From Actinomycetota bacterium (GTDB lineage: Bacteria > Actinomycetota > Thermoleophilia > Gaiellales > Gaiellaceae), in contig VAYE01000087.1 of assembly GCA_005883235.1 (NCBI GenBank), forward strand, positions 1-7,689: 7,689 bases of DNA, written 5' to 3'. The position numbers and the translations under genes are program-made. This document shows, piece by piece, positions 1-6,375 of this stretch (its first letter is position 1; the number at the start of each line of letters is the position of its first letter). Below the pieces are notes generated by a model. That model was not told the DNA's origin, ran no database searches, and was given only the letters and a program-made list of their open reading frames with translations.

Positions 1-198
1 TACCAGGCCGGGAAGAACCCGACCCGCGACTCGATCATGCGGGCGGCCACCCACCTGAACGAGTCGAATCCGTTCGTGCTCCCGAAGGTGAAGGTCAAGA
101 CGACGCCGGGCAAGCGGTTCCCGATCTGCAAGATGCGGCTCTACCGCTACGGCGGCGGCCACTACTCGTCGATCAGCGGTCTGCTCAAGGGCTGCTGA
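1..198 (+). CDS. ABC transporter substrate-binding protein, branched-chain amino-acid type (C-terminal fragment)
   Basis: Only the last 65 residues are present; the 5' end lies left of the window and the reading frame begins at base 1. The family (periplasmic-binding-protein type 1, LivK-like) captures branched-chain amino acids or related small acids outside the membrane and delivers them to an ABC permease. The visible tail has the family's usual end pattern: an AGKNPTRDSIMRAA helix, then NPFVLP, then a KTTPGKRFPI segment leading into the last strands (MRLYRYGGG). It ends in LKGC before TGA (196-198). The family assignment rests on this short tail by eye, so the ligand cannot be read. A strong hairpin follows 11 bases after the stop, so this gene is probably the last of its own transcript. 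The neighbouring acyl-CoA genes could use its substrate, but that is only inference. Confidence 0.72.
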   Translation, partial: YQAGKNPTRDSIMRAATHLNESNPFVLPKVKVKTTPGKRFPICKMRLYRYGGGHYSSISGLLKGC

Positions 199-209
199 GG
201 CAAGCTCGC

Positions 210-240
210 GCGAGGGGCCGGCCGGAATTCGGCCCCTCGC
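210..240 (+). terminator. Perfect 11-bp stem-loop between the transporter gene and the acyl-CoA dehydrogenase
   Basis: The left arm GCGAGGGGCCG (210-220) and right arm CGGCCCCTCGC (230-240) are exactly complementary, with a 9-base loop (221-229). The stem starts 11 bases after the TGA at 196-198. No T-run follows; the next bases are AAAGG, the likely ribosome-binding site of the next gene. It is therefore either a GC-rich terminator lacking a U-tract, as is common in high-GC bacteria, or an RNA stability or attenuation element between two co-transcribed genes. Confidence 0.6.
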
Positions 241-251
241 AAAGGCCTTCG

Positions 252-1391
252 GTGGAGAACGAGCAGGAGCTGATCCGGCAGTCGGCCCGTGAGTTCGCGG
301 CGCGGGAGATCGAGCCGTACGCGCGGGAGTGGGACCGCTCGGAGGCGATGGACCGCGGCATCGTCGCCAAGCTCGCCGACGCGGGCTACCTCGGCGCCGC
401 CCTGCCCGAGGCCTACGGCGGCCTGGGCCTCGACACGGTCTCGTACTGCGTGCTCTGCGAGGAGCTCGGCCGCGGCGACTCGTCCGTGCGCGGGATCGTC
501 TCGGTGAACGTCGGCCTCGTCGGGAAGACGATCGTCCAGTGGGGAACCGAGAAGCAGCGCCGCGACTGGCTGCCGCCGCTCTGCTCCGGCGAGGGACTCG
601 GCTGCTACGCGCTGACCGAGCCTGGCTCGGGCTCCGACCCGGCGAGCCTCGCGACGCGGGCCGAGCGGGACGGCGACTCCTGGATCCTCAGCGGCTCGAA
701 GCTCTTCATCACGCTGGGGACCTGGGCCTCGCTCGCGCTCGTGTTCGCGCGCACGGGCGGCGAGGGCCCGCGCGGGATCACCTGCTTCGCGGTGCCGACC
801 GATTCGCCCGGCTTCGAGGCGCGGCCGATCAAGGGCAAGCTCGGCCTGCGCGCGCAGGACACCGGCGAGCTCTTCCTGGACGGCGTCCGCGTGCCGGACG
901 CGAACCGACTCGGCGCCGTCGGGGAGGGATTCAAGGTCGCGATGTCCGCGCTCGACACCGGCCGGATCTCCCTCGGCGCCGGCTGCGTCGGGATCGGGCT
1001 GGGCTGTCTCGACGCGTGCATCGGCTACGCGCGCGAGCGGCGCCAGTTCGGCCGGGCGATCGCAGGGTTCCAGCTCGTGCAGGAGCTGATCGCCGACATC
1101 GCCGTCGAGACGGAGGCCGCGCGCCTGCTCGTCCGGCGGGCGGCCGCCCTGGCAGACGCGGGCGAGCCGCACACTCTCGAGTCCTCGTACGCGAAGTACT
1201 TCGCGAGCGAGGCCTCCGTCCGCGCCGCGAACGCCGCCGTGCAGGTGCACGGTGGCTACGGTTACGTGGACGACTATCCCGTCGGGAAGTACCTGCGAGA
1301 CGCGAGGGTCACGACGTTGTACGAAGGCACGAGCCAGATCCAGAAGCTGATCATCGGCCGGGCTCTGACCGGCGAGAGCGCGTTCGCCTGA
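252..1391 (+). CDS. Acyl-CoA dehydrogenase
   Basis: This 379-residue FAD enzyme catalyses the alpha,beta-dehydrogenation of an acyl-CoA, the first step of beta-oxidation, in the cytoplasm. All three family domains are visible: an N-terminal helical domain (about 1-115), a beta-barrel (about 118-210) opening with the flavin motif YALTEPGSGSD (119-129), and a C-terminal helical domain with RERRQFG (261-267) and GYGYVDDYPV (335-344). LYEGTSQIQ places the catalytic base at Glu358, the position used by short/medium-chain and butyryl-type enzymes. The length is normal (about 380). The start is GTG at 252, 6 bases after AAAGG (241-245). Homologues often have a few more residues before the EQELIR helix, but no better in-frame start is visible. 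The TGA (1389-1391) shares its last A with the ATG of the thiolase gene, so the two are translationally coupled. Chain-length preference cannot be told from sequence alone. Confidence 0.95.
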   Translation: MENEQELIRQSAREFAAREIEPYAREWDRSEAMDRGIVAKLADAGYLGAALPEAYGGLGLDTVSYCVLCEELGRGDSSVRGIVSVNVGLVGKTIVQWGTEKQRRDWLPPLCSGEGLGCYALTEPGSGSDPASLATRAERDGDSWILSGSKLFITLGTWASLALVFARTGGEGPRGITCFAVPTDSPGFEARPIKGKLGLRAQDTGELFLDGVRVPDANRLGAVGEGFKVAMSALDTGRISLGAGCVGIGLGCLDACIGYARERRQFGRAIAGFQLVQELIADIAVETEAARLLVRRAAALADAGEPHTLESSYAKYFASEASVRAANAAVQVHGGYGYVDDYPVGKYLRDARVTTLYEGTSQIQKLIIGRALTGESAFA

Positions 1392-2539
1392 TGCCGGAGG
1401 CCGTGATCGTCGGCGTCGCGCGAACGCCGATCGGGCGGGCGCGGAAGGGGTCGCTCGTCGACGCGCGCCCCGACGACCTAGTGGCCCTTGCCATCGAGGC
1501 GGCGCTGACGCAGGCGCCGGCGCTCGACCGCGCCGAGATCGTGGACGTGATGGTCGGCTGCGGCTTCCCGGAGCAGAAGCAGGGAATGAACCTGGGGCGG
1601 CGCGCCGCCCTGCTCGCCGGGCTCCCCGCGACCGTGCCCGGCACGACGGTGAACCGCTTCTGCGCCTCGTCCCTGCAGACGATCCGGATGGCGTTCCATG
1701 CGATCCGAGCCGGCGAGGGAGACGCGTTCGTCGCCGGCGGCGTCGAGTCGATCTCGCAGGTCGACGGCTATCCCAAGGACGCCGAGGAGCTCCATCCGAA
1801 ACTCGCCGGCGACGAGGCGCCGATCGCAAACGTCTACATCCCGATGGGACTCACCGCCGAGAACGTCGCCGAGCGCTACGAAGTGTCGCGCGAGGACATG
1901 GACCGCTTCGCCCAGCGCTCGCAGGAGCGCGCCGTCGCCGCGCAGGACTCGGGCTTCTTCGACCGCGAGGTCACTCCGTGGGACGGCGTGGCGAGGGACG
2001 ACGGGCCGCGGCGGGACTCGACGCTCGAGCGGCTCCGGGAGCTGGAGCCGGCCTTCAAGCCGGGCGGCAAGGTCACGGCCGGGAACTCGTGCCCGCTGAA
2101 CGACGGCGCCGCCGCCATCATCGTGATGAGCGAGCAGCGCGCACGCGAGCTCGGCCTCCGGCCGCGGGCGCGGATCGTCGCCTCGGCCGTCTCCGGGATC
2201 GAGCCGGAGATCATGGGCGTCGGCCCGATCGGCGCGATCCGGCAGGTCTTGACGCGAGCCGGGATGACGATCGACGACGTCGACGTGGTCGAGCTGAACG
2301 AGGCCTTCGCCGCGCAGGTGCTGCCGGTGTGCCGCGAGGTCGGAATCGATCCGTTCGGCGACAAGCTGAACCCGCACGGCGGCGCGATCGCGCTCGGCCA
2401 CCCCTACGGCATGACGGGCGCCCGGATCATGTGCACGCTGCTCAACGACCTCGAGACGCTCGACGGGACGATCGGCCTGGAGACGATGTGCGTCGGCGGC
2501 GGCCAGGGGATGGCGATGCTCGTCGAGCGTGTCACCTAG
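1391..2539 (+). CDS. Thiolase family protein (acetyl-CoA acyltransferase)
   Basis: This 382-residue thiolase is expected to cleave 3-oxoacyl-CoA with CoA to acetyl-CoA and a shortened acyl-CoA; biosynthetic condensation is the reverse option. The catalytic set is complete. The acyl-accepting Cys91 lies in NRFCASSLQ, NEAF is at 303-306, His337 lies in GHPYGMTGAR, and the second cysteine Cys367 lies in CVGGGQG. The N-terminus reads VIVGVARTPIG, the standard first strand. GHPYGMTG differs from the common GHPIGASG but resembles an FadA/FadI-like variant. The frame is open for a further 354 codons upstream inside the dehydrogenase gene; that part is shadow, because homology begins at this ATG, which overlaps the upstream stop (TGATG). 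It pairs with the acyl-CoA dehydrogenase as first and last step of one beta-oxidation cycle. The missing middle steps are encoded on the opposite strand at 3643-5292. Confidence 0.94.
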   Translation: MPEAVIVGVARTPIGRARKGSLVDARPDDLVALAIEAALTQAPALDRAEIVDVMVGCGFPEQKQGMNLGRRAALLAGLPATVPGTTVNRFCASSLQTIRMAFHAIRAGEGDAFVAGGVESISQVDGYPKDAEELHPKLAGDEAPIANVYIPMGLTAENVAERYEVSREDMDRFAQRSQERAVAAQDSGFFDREVTPWDGVARDDGPRRDSTLERLRELEPAFKPGGKVTAGNSCPLNDGAAAIIVMSEQRARELGLRPRARIVASAVSGIEPEIMGVGPIGAIRQVLTRAGMTIDDVDVVELNEAFAAQVLPVCREVGIDPFGDKLNPHGGAIALGHPYGMTGARIMCTLLNDLETLDGTIGLETMCVGGGQGMAMLVERVT

Positions 2540-2551
2540 GGACGGCGTAAC

Positions 2552-2556
2552 AGGAG
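2552..2556 (+). promoter_or_regulatory. Ribosome-binding site AGGAG for the propeller lipoprotein
   Basis: AGGAG sits 6 bases before the GTG at 2563. It is one of the few canonical Shine-Dalgarno sequences in the window and settles the GTG start, which also places the signal peptide at the very N-terminus. Confidence 0.7.
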
Positions 2557-2562
2557 TCCGAA

Positions 2563-3627
2563 GTGCAGCTTCGCCGGCCCACGGCTTTCGTTGCGCTTCT
2601 GCTCCTGGGCGCTGGGTGCTCGAGCGGCGGGCCTTCGACGTCCCAGCCGAGACATGTCTCGCGGATCGTCTTCGCGAAGAACGAGAGGATCTGGGTCGCC
2701 GATCGCGATGGACACCACAAGCGCTTCCTCGTCCGCGGTGAGGAGCCGGAGATCTCTCCGGACGGGCACTGGGTTGCGTTCTACCCCTGCAACGCCTGTT
2801 CCCTTCACGTAATCAACGCTGACGGAGGGCCGGTGCGGTTGCTCGCGGGCCGCGTCGATCTCGATCCGCCCGTGTGGTCGCCAGACTCGCGGCACCTTGC
2901 AACGCTTGGCCTTACCGGCGGGCCAAACTTCGACGAGCAGCTCGTTGCCCTCGATCGGAGCACGGGGAAGCAACGCTCGATCGCCGTCGCGCCGCGCATC
3001 CTCGGGTACGACTTCTCCCCCGACGGCAGGCAGTTGGCCTTCGCGATGAGCGGCACGCCGGACGACCTTCACAGTGACGTCTACATCACCGCACGCGATG
3101 GTGGAGCCCTCCGACGCCTGACCTGGGACGATCGGAGCAGCTCACCCGTCTGGCGTCCCGACGGCTCGATCTCGTTCGCGCACCGAGAGGGTCCCCTAGG
3201 CCCCTTCGGGCGCGAAAAGGTCTGGGGCAAACACAGGATCTGGGAGATCTTCCAAGATGGGACGGGCCGCAGAGTCGTGACGAGACGACTGCCCAAGCCA
3301 CCAGCAGCCGTTCTGAAGGATCGGCTGGGCCTGAAGCCGGTCGCGTGGTCCGGAGAGGGCAGAACGCTACTCGCAGTCAGTCCGACGGAGACAGGCGAGT
3401 ACGTCTACGTCGTGGACAGCACCGGCTCGATCCGGAGCCTGGGCGACCACGGCTACCTCGGCTACGCGAGCGCGATGGACATCTCGAGGGACGGACGTTT
3501 CATCCTCCTTTGGATCCAGCTCGACGGCGCGGACTCGAGGAGGACACGGGTCGAGCTCGTGCCTGCCAACGGCGGCCCGGCCCGCGTGATCGCGCGTGAC
3601 GTCGGACCACCGAGCTGGAGCCGCTAG
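2563..3627 (+). CDS. WD40-like (PD40/TolB-type) beta-propeller lipoprotein
   Basis: This is a 354-residue predicted secreted lipoprotein. It begins with two arginines (4-5), a hydrophobic stretch (about 8-17) and a lipobox-like LLLLGAGC with Cys19 as the likely lipidated residue; Gly at -3 is atypical. The mature part carries repeated SPDG-type strands typical of PD40/TolB propellers: ISPDGHWVAF (64-73), WSPDSRHLAT (105-114), FSPDGRQLAF (151-160), WRPDGSISFA (197-206), WSGEGRTLLA (262-271), ISRDGRFILL (307-316), and a closing PSWSR at the C-terminus. The spacing is mostly 41-46 residues, which implies six or seven blades. No enzymatic motif or peptidase domain follows, so a binding or scaffold role is likely; the partner is unknown. 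It starts 23 bases after the thiolase stop but shows more A/T-ending codons than the metabolic genes, and its function does not fit theirs. It may be an independent insertion. Confidence 0.85.
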   Translation: MQLRRPTAFVALLLLGAGCSSGGPSTSQPRHVSRIVFAKNERIWVADRDGHHKRFLVRGEEPEISPDGHWVAFYPCNACSLHVINADGGPVRLLAGRVDLDPPVWSPDSRHLATLGLTGGPNFDEQLVALDRSTGKQRSIAVAPRILGYDFSPDGRQLAFAMSGTPDDLHSDVYITARDGGALRRLTWDDRSSSPVWRPDGSISFAHREGPLGPFGREKVWGKHRIWEIFQDGTGRRVVTRRLPKPPAAVLKDRLGLKPVAWSGEGRTLLAVSPTETGEYVYVVDSTGSIRSLGDHGYLGYASAMDISRDGRFILLWIQLDGADSRRTRVELVPANGGPARVIARDVGPPSWSR

Positions 3628-3642
3628 CAGGGGTCCTGAGTC

Positions 3643-4095
3643 TCACCCGAAGACGAGGTAGAGCACCTCGCCGACGAGCGCCGGCTTCTCCGCACCGCGG
3701 ATCTCGACCTCGACGCCGACGCGGTAGAGGATGCCCTCGCCACGGCGCGTGCCCTCGAGGAGCCGGGCCTTCAGCCTCACCTCCGACCCCGACGGCACCG
3801 GGGCCGTGAACCGCACGCGGTCGATCCCGTAGTTGATCCCCATCCGGGCGTCCTCGACGGTCAGCACCTCGGTCATGAGCGTCGGCAGCATCGAGAGCGA
3901 GAGGTACCCGTGCGCGATCGTGCCGCCGAACGGGCCCTGCGCGGCGGCCTCGGGATCGACGTGAATCCACTGGTGGTCGCCCGTCGCCTCGGCGAAGAGG
4001 TCGATCTCGCGCTGGTCGATCCTGTGCCACGCGCTCGTGCCCAGGTCGCGCTCCGCGGTTCCTTCGAGCTGGCCGAGGCCCAACCGCGTCGTCAT
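3643..4095 (-). CDS. MaoC family dehydratase ((R)-specific enoyl-CoA hydratase type)
   Basis: This 150-residue single-hotdog protein is expected to hydrate trans-2-enoyl-CoA to (R)-3-hydroxyacyl-CoA. The hydratase-2 signature is clear in FAEATGDHQWIHVDPEAA (34-51), with catalytic Asp40 and His45. It is followed by GPFGGTIAHGYLSLSMLP (54-71), the conserved strand/helix of NodN/MaoC proteins; the length and motif closely resemble mycobacterial HtdZ (Rv0130)-like proteins. The start is ATG at 4095, whose bases overlap the TGA of the upstream thioesterase (ATGA, 4092-4095), so translation is coupled. The frame is open further upstream, but that stretch is shadow of the thioesterase. It is the last gene of the SDR-thioesterase-MaoC unit and converges on the lipoprotein gene with 15 bases between stops. 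Its position with an HSD17B4-like SDR argues for consecutive hydration and oxidation of the same substrate. Confidence 0.92.
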   Translation of the reverse strand: MTTRLGLGQLEGTAERDLGTSAWHRIDQREIDLFAEATGDHQWIHVDPEAAAQGPFGGTIAHGYLSLSMLPTLMTEVLTVEDARMGINYGIDRVRFTAPVPSGSEVRLKARLLEGTRRGEGILYRVGVEVEIRGAEKPALVGEVLYLVFG

Positions 4096-4481
4096 ACGAG
4101 CACGGCCTGCGTCTGCGTCACCTGGGCCACGCGACGGTCGTCGTCGTCGACCAGATCCGTCTGCACGACGATGAAGCTCCGCCCGACGTGGAGCGGCCGC
4201 GCGACGCCGGACACCTGCCCGCCCCGGACGGCGCGGAAGAAGTTCGTCTTCGACTCGACCGTCGCCGTCGCCGCACCCACAGGCAGGTGGAGGAACGCGC
4301 AGACGCCTCCGAGCGTGTCGGCGAAGGCCATCAGCGCGCCCCCGTGCAGAACTCCGCCGGCGGTGCAGCGCTCCGGCGCCCACGGAAGCGACCCGCGGAC
4401 CTCCTCCGGCTCGGCGGAGACGATCTCGATCCCGAGCAGACCGGCGAGCGGAACCGACGCGGCGAGGTCGTGCTCAGCCAA
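4092..4481 (-). CDS. PaaI family hotdog thioesterase
   Basis: This 129-residue protein is predicted to hydrolyse an acyl-CoA thioester, either to release CoA from dead-end or toxic intermediates or to end the pathway. The signature GGVLHGGALMAFADTLGG (42-59) carries the HGG turn (46-48) and Asp55 at the usual catalytic acidic position. VESKTNFFRAV (75-85) is the conserved beta-strand of PaaI-like enzymes. The start is TTG at 4481, 8 bases inside the 3' end of the SDR gene. No in-frame ATG or GTG gives the full domain, and the N-terminal residues MAEHDLAASVPLAGLLGIEI match a normal PaaI beginning. Translation probably depends on coupling to the SDR, and the downstream MaoC start overlaps its stop. 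The substrate is not readable; phenylacetyl-CoA intermediates are one family precedent, but no paa genes are present here. Confidence 0.9.
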   Translation of the reverse strand: MAEHDLAASVPLAGLLGIEIVSAEPEEVRGSLPWAPERCTAGGVLHGGALMAFADTLGGVCAFLHLPVGAATATVESKTNFFRAVRGGQVSGVARPLHVGRSFIVVQTDLVDDDDRRVAQVTQTQAVLV

Positions 4482-5292
4482 CCCGCAGCGACCGCCCGCC
4501 GGCCTTGCTCATCTGCGCCATCCCTTCCGGCGCGACCCCGCCCGGGAACCGGTCCCTGAGCTCCGCGAGGAGCTCGTCGGCGTTCCAGCGCCCGTCGGCC
4601 TGGAGGAGCTCGCCCGCTTCCCACGCTCGCAGGACGTTCACGGCGCCTCCGTAGACGAAGAAGCACTGGCCCGTGATCTCCTGCGCCTCGTCTGCGCACA
4701 GCGCGACGACGACCGGAGCGATGTTCGCCGGATCCATCGGGTCGAAGCCCTCCGCCGGCTTCGGGATCTCGCCGAAGGTCGCCTCGGTCATCCGCGTGCG
4801 GGCGTTCGGGGCCAGGCAGTTGACGGTGACGCCGTAGCGGGCGAGCTCCTGCGCCGCGATGATCGTGAACCCCGCGATCGCCGCCTTCGCCGCGCCGTAG
4901 TTCGTCTGGCCGACGTTGCCGAAGACGCCGGAGGGGCTCGACGTGTTGATCACGCGAGCGCGAACCTCTGCGCCGGACTTCGATTGCTCGCGCCAATAGG
5001 CGGCGGCGTGGCGGGTCGGTGCGAAATGGCCCTTCAGGTGGACTGCGATCACGCTGTCCCACTCGGCCTCGCTCATGTTCACAAGCATGCGGTCGCGCGT
5101 GATCCCGGCGTTGTTGACGAGCGCGACGACCTCGTTCGCGGGCTGCTCGTTGTCGAGCCGGCCGTCGAGCGAAGCGCCGAGGTCGTTGACGACCACCTTC
5201 GCCCCCGCCGCGGCGAGCGCCTGCGCGTGCTCGCGACCGATGCCGCGGCCGGCGCCGGTGACGATTGCGACCTTGCCGTCGAGCGATGGCAT
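4474..5292 (-). CDS. SDR family oxidoreductase (HSD17B4-like 3-hydroxyacyl-CoA dehydrogenase type), apparent internal deletion
   Basis: This 272-residue short-chain dehydrogenase is of the type that oxidises (R)-3-hydroxyacyl-CoA to 3-oxoacyl-CoA with NAD(P). Visible parts are the nucleotide-binding TGAGRGIG (12-19), NDLGASLDG (36-44), the NNAG strand (60-63), MLVNMSEAEWDSVIAVHLKGHF (69-90), and the catalytic Ser119, Tyr132 and Lys136 (NYGAAK). The tail holds GQCFFVYGGAV (208-218) and a C-terminal extension ending in GRSLRVG. The oddity is between residues 50 and 60: PANEVV runs straight into ALVNNAG. Relatives known to me have about 38 more residues there, covering the helix after VV, the DDV strand that contacts the adenine, and the following helix. 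The frame is kept. The protein may therefore be inactive, or the gap may be an assembly error. The start is ATG at 5292, without a Shine-Dalgarno sequence. It is first in the unit with the thioesterase and MaoC. Confidence 0.88.
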   Translation of the reverse strand: MPSLDGKVAIVTGAGRGIGREHAQALAAAGAKVVVNDLGASLDGRLDNEQPANEVVALVNNAGITRDRMLVNMSEAEWDSVIAVHLKGHFAPTRHAAAYWREQSKSGAEVRARVINTSSPSGVFGNVGQTNYGAAKAAIAGFTIIAAQELARYGVTVNCLAPNARTRMTEATFGEIPKPAEGFDPMDPANIAPVVVALCADEAQEITGQCFFVYGGAVNVLRAWEAGELLQADGRWNADELLAELRDRFPGGVAPEGMAQMSKAGGRSLRVG

Positions 5293-5303
5293 CGGGTTAC
5301 GGT
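5273..5303 (+). promoter_or_regulatory. Candidate leaderless promoter for the alpha/beta hydrolase
   Basis: TTGCCG (5273-5278) and TACGGT (5298-5303, a TAnnnT match) are separated by 19 bases. TACGGT ends 7 bases before the ATG at 5311, the distance expected for a leaderless actinobacterial transcript. No Shine-Dalgarno sequence precedes this ATG, which agrees. The call is by eye; the -35 element lies inside the SDR coding sequence. Confidence 0.35.
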
Positions 5304-5308
5304 TCGTA
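5298..5308. repeat. Palindrome TACG-GTT-CGTA in the divergent intergenic gap (candidate operator)
   Basis: TACG (5298-5301) and CGTA (5305-5308) are perfectly complementary around a 3-base centre, and with a one-base bulge the symmetry extends to GG/CC outside. It lies in the 18-base gap between two divergent start codons and contains both predicted -10 hexamers. A dimeric regulator bound here could block both genes. It is short, so chance is possible. Confidence 0.3.
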
Positions 5309-5332
5309 CCATGGCGGCGCCCGCAGCGTCAA
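5303..5332 (-). promoter_or_regulatory. Candidate promoter for the SDR-thioesterase-MaoC unit
   Basis: On the minus strand TTGACG (plus-strand 5327-5332, five of six matches to the sigma-70 -35 box) is followed after 18 bases by TACGAA (5303-5308, three of six matches to the -10 box). The ATG at 5292 begins 10 bases further on, which implies an almost leaderless mRNA; no Shine-Dalgarno sequence is seen. The -35 element lies inside the hydrolase coding sequence. Confidence 0.4.
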
Positions 5333-6090
5333 AGATCCATGTCGAGGAGCGTGGCGAGGGCGACCCGCTGCTGCTGATCGCCGGCCTCGGACAGGGCCTC
5401 TGGGTCTGGCGCTACGTCGCCCGGCCGCTGGCGGAGCGGTGGCGGACGATCGCGTACGACGCGCGGGGCACCGGCCGCTCGCCGCGCATCGACGGCTCCT
5501 GTTCGATGCACGGCTTCGCGGAGGACGCGGCCGAGATCCTCGCGGACAGGCCCGCGCACGTCGTCGGCCTCTCCATGGGCGGCTACGTCGCGCTCACGCT
5601 CGCACTCGAGCACCCGGAGCTCGTGCGCTCCCTCGTCCTCGCGGGCACCGGAGCAGGCGGACCGAACCGCGTGCCGAGGCCACCCGAGGTGCGCGACGGC
5701 TTCGACGCGGCGCTCGCACTCCCGTACGACGAGTTCGTCCGCGCCACGCTCCACTACGCCTTCGCCCCCGGCTGGACGGAGCGCAACCCGCAGCGGATGG
5801 AGGAGATCGTCGCCGCGCGCCTCGAGAGGCCGGCCGGCTTCGACACCATCGCCGCCCACGCCGACGCCTGCTATCGCTACTACGCGGAAGGGGTCGAGGT
5901 CGAGCGCATCCGGGCTCCGGCGCTCGTCGTCCACGGCGACGCGGACCGGATCGTCCCCGTCGAGAACGGCCGCGCCCTAGCCGCGCGCCTGCCGAACGCC
6001 GAGTACGTCGAGCTCCCCGGGGCAGGCCACAACCTGCCGCTCGAGGACCCCGAGACCTTCAGCCGCCTCGTGTCCGGCTTCCTCCGCTAG
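5311..6090 (+). CDS. Alpha/beta-fold hydrolase
   Basis: This 259-residue hydrolase has the complete Ser-Asp-His set: nucleophile Ser88 in GLSMGG (86-91), an acid in HGDADRIVP (208-216, most likely Asp212) and His240 in GAGHNLP. The N-terminal region has LLIAGLGQGLWVW (21-33), where an AG pair replaces the common HG before the oxyanion loop, and YDARGTGRS (49-57), a standard family strand. The length is typical of 3-oxoadipate enol-lactonase-like and small esterase members. The pattern cannot distinguish ester hydrolase, lactonase or C-C hydrolase activity. The ATG at 5311 is chosen because the domain begins at once (KIHVEERGEG), although the frame is open far upstream inside the antisense SDR gene. 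It is divergent from the SDR unit, with 18 bases between start codons, so the two are probably controlled together. It might prepare or release substrate for the pathway (inference). Confidence 0.92.
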   Translation: MAAPAASKIHVEERGEGDPLLLIAGLGQGLWVWRYVARPLAERWRTIAYDARGTGRSPRIDGSCSMHGFAEDAAEILADRPAHVVGLSMGGYVALTLALEHPELVRSLVLAGTGAGGPNRVPRPPEVRDGFDAALALPYDEFVRATLHYAFAPGWTERNPQRMEEIVAARLERPAGFDTIAAHADACYRYYAEGVEVERIRAPALVVHGDADRIVPVENGRALAARLPNAEYVELPGAGHNLPLEDPETFSRLVSGFLR

Positions 6091-6375
6091 GAGGATCGAC
6101 TAGGCGAAGCGCTGGCGAACCAACCGGGTCTACTTCCAGCCCTTCAGCCTTCGACGCCGCCGAGGGCGACGTTGCGGCTCCGGAGTGGTCCCTTACCGGC
6201 TGGACGGCCAGCAGAACGAAGTCTGGCACGCTGATGCTCGCCACCTACTACGCGGCAGAGCGAAGGCCGGCCGCCGCGACCTGGGCGCTGTGCGCGAGCA
6301 TCGGCCAGATGATCCGCCCGTGGCTCACGTGTCTTCGACGAGACCCGCCGCCCCGTCCGCGCCCGCCTCGAAGCC
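6091..6375. other. Convergent intergenic spacer without a recognised gene
   Basis: This stretch of 285 bases separates the stop codons of the hydrolase (+) and the SnoaL-like gene (-). Short open frames cross it on both strands, but none gives a recognisable family motif. The palindrome GGCCGGCC (6265-6272) lies between complementary CGCGGC (6251-6256) and GCCGCG (6273-6278), which could form a weak hairpin. No T-rich tract marks a terminator. It may hold decayed coding sequence, but I cannot identify a parent gene. Confidence 0.5.

Noticed and set aside
329..1390. Upstream extension of the thiolase frame
   Set aside because: The thiolase fold begins at the ATG at 1391; the upstream stretch is the +2 frame of the dehydrogenase and has low-complexity arginine-rich content.
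162..1829. Minus-strand open frame of 555 codons
   Set aside because: It lies antisense to the clear acyl-CoA dehydrogenase and thiolase genes and its product is arginine/alanine-rich without any family motif, as expected for a shadow in GC-rich DNA.
1478..2401. Minus-strand open frame of 307 codons inside the thiolase
   Set aside because: Antisense shadow with an Asp/Arg/His-rich composition and no recognisable domain.
3628..3638. CAGG-GGT-CCTG mini-hairpin between the convergent lipoprotein and MaoC genes
   Set aside because: A 4-bp stem with no T-tract is too weak to call a terminator.
4096..4383. N-terminal extension of the MaoC frame up to 4383
   Set aside because: It overlaps the thioesterase coding sequence and lacks domain similarity; the ATGA overlap at 4092-4095 gives a normal-length hydratase.
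3910..5310. Plus-strand open frame leading into the alpha/beta hydrolase
   Set aside because: It is antisense to three well-supported genes and shows no domain; the hydrolase begins at ATG 5311.
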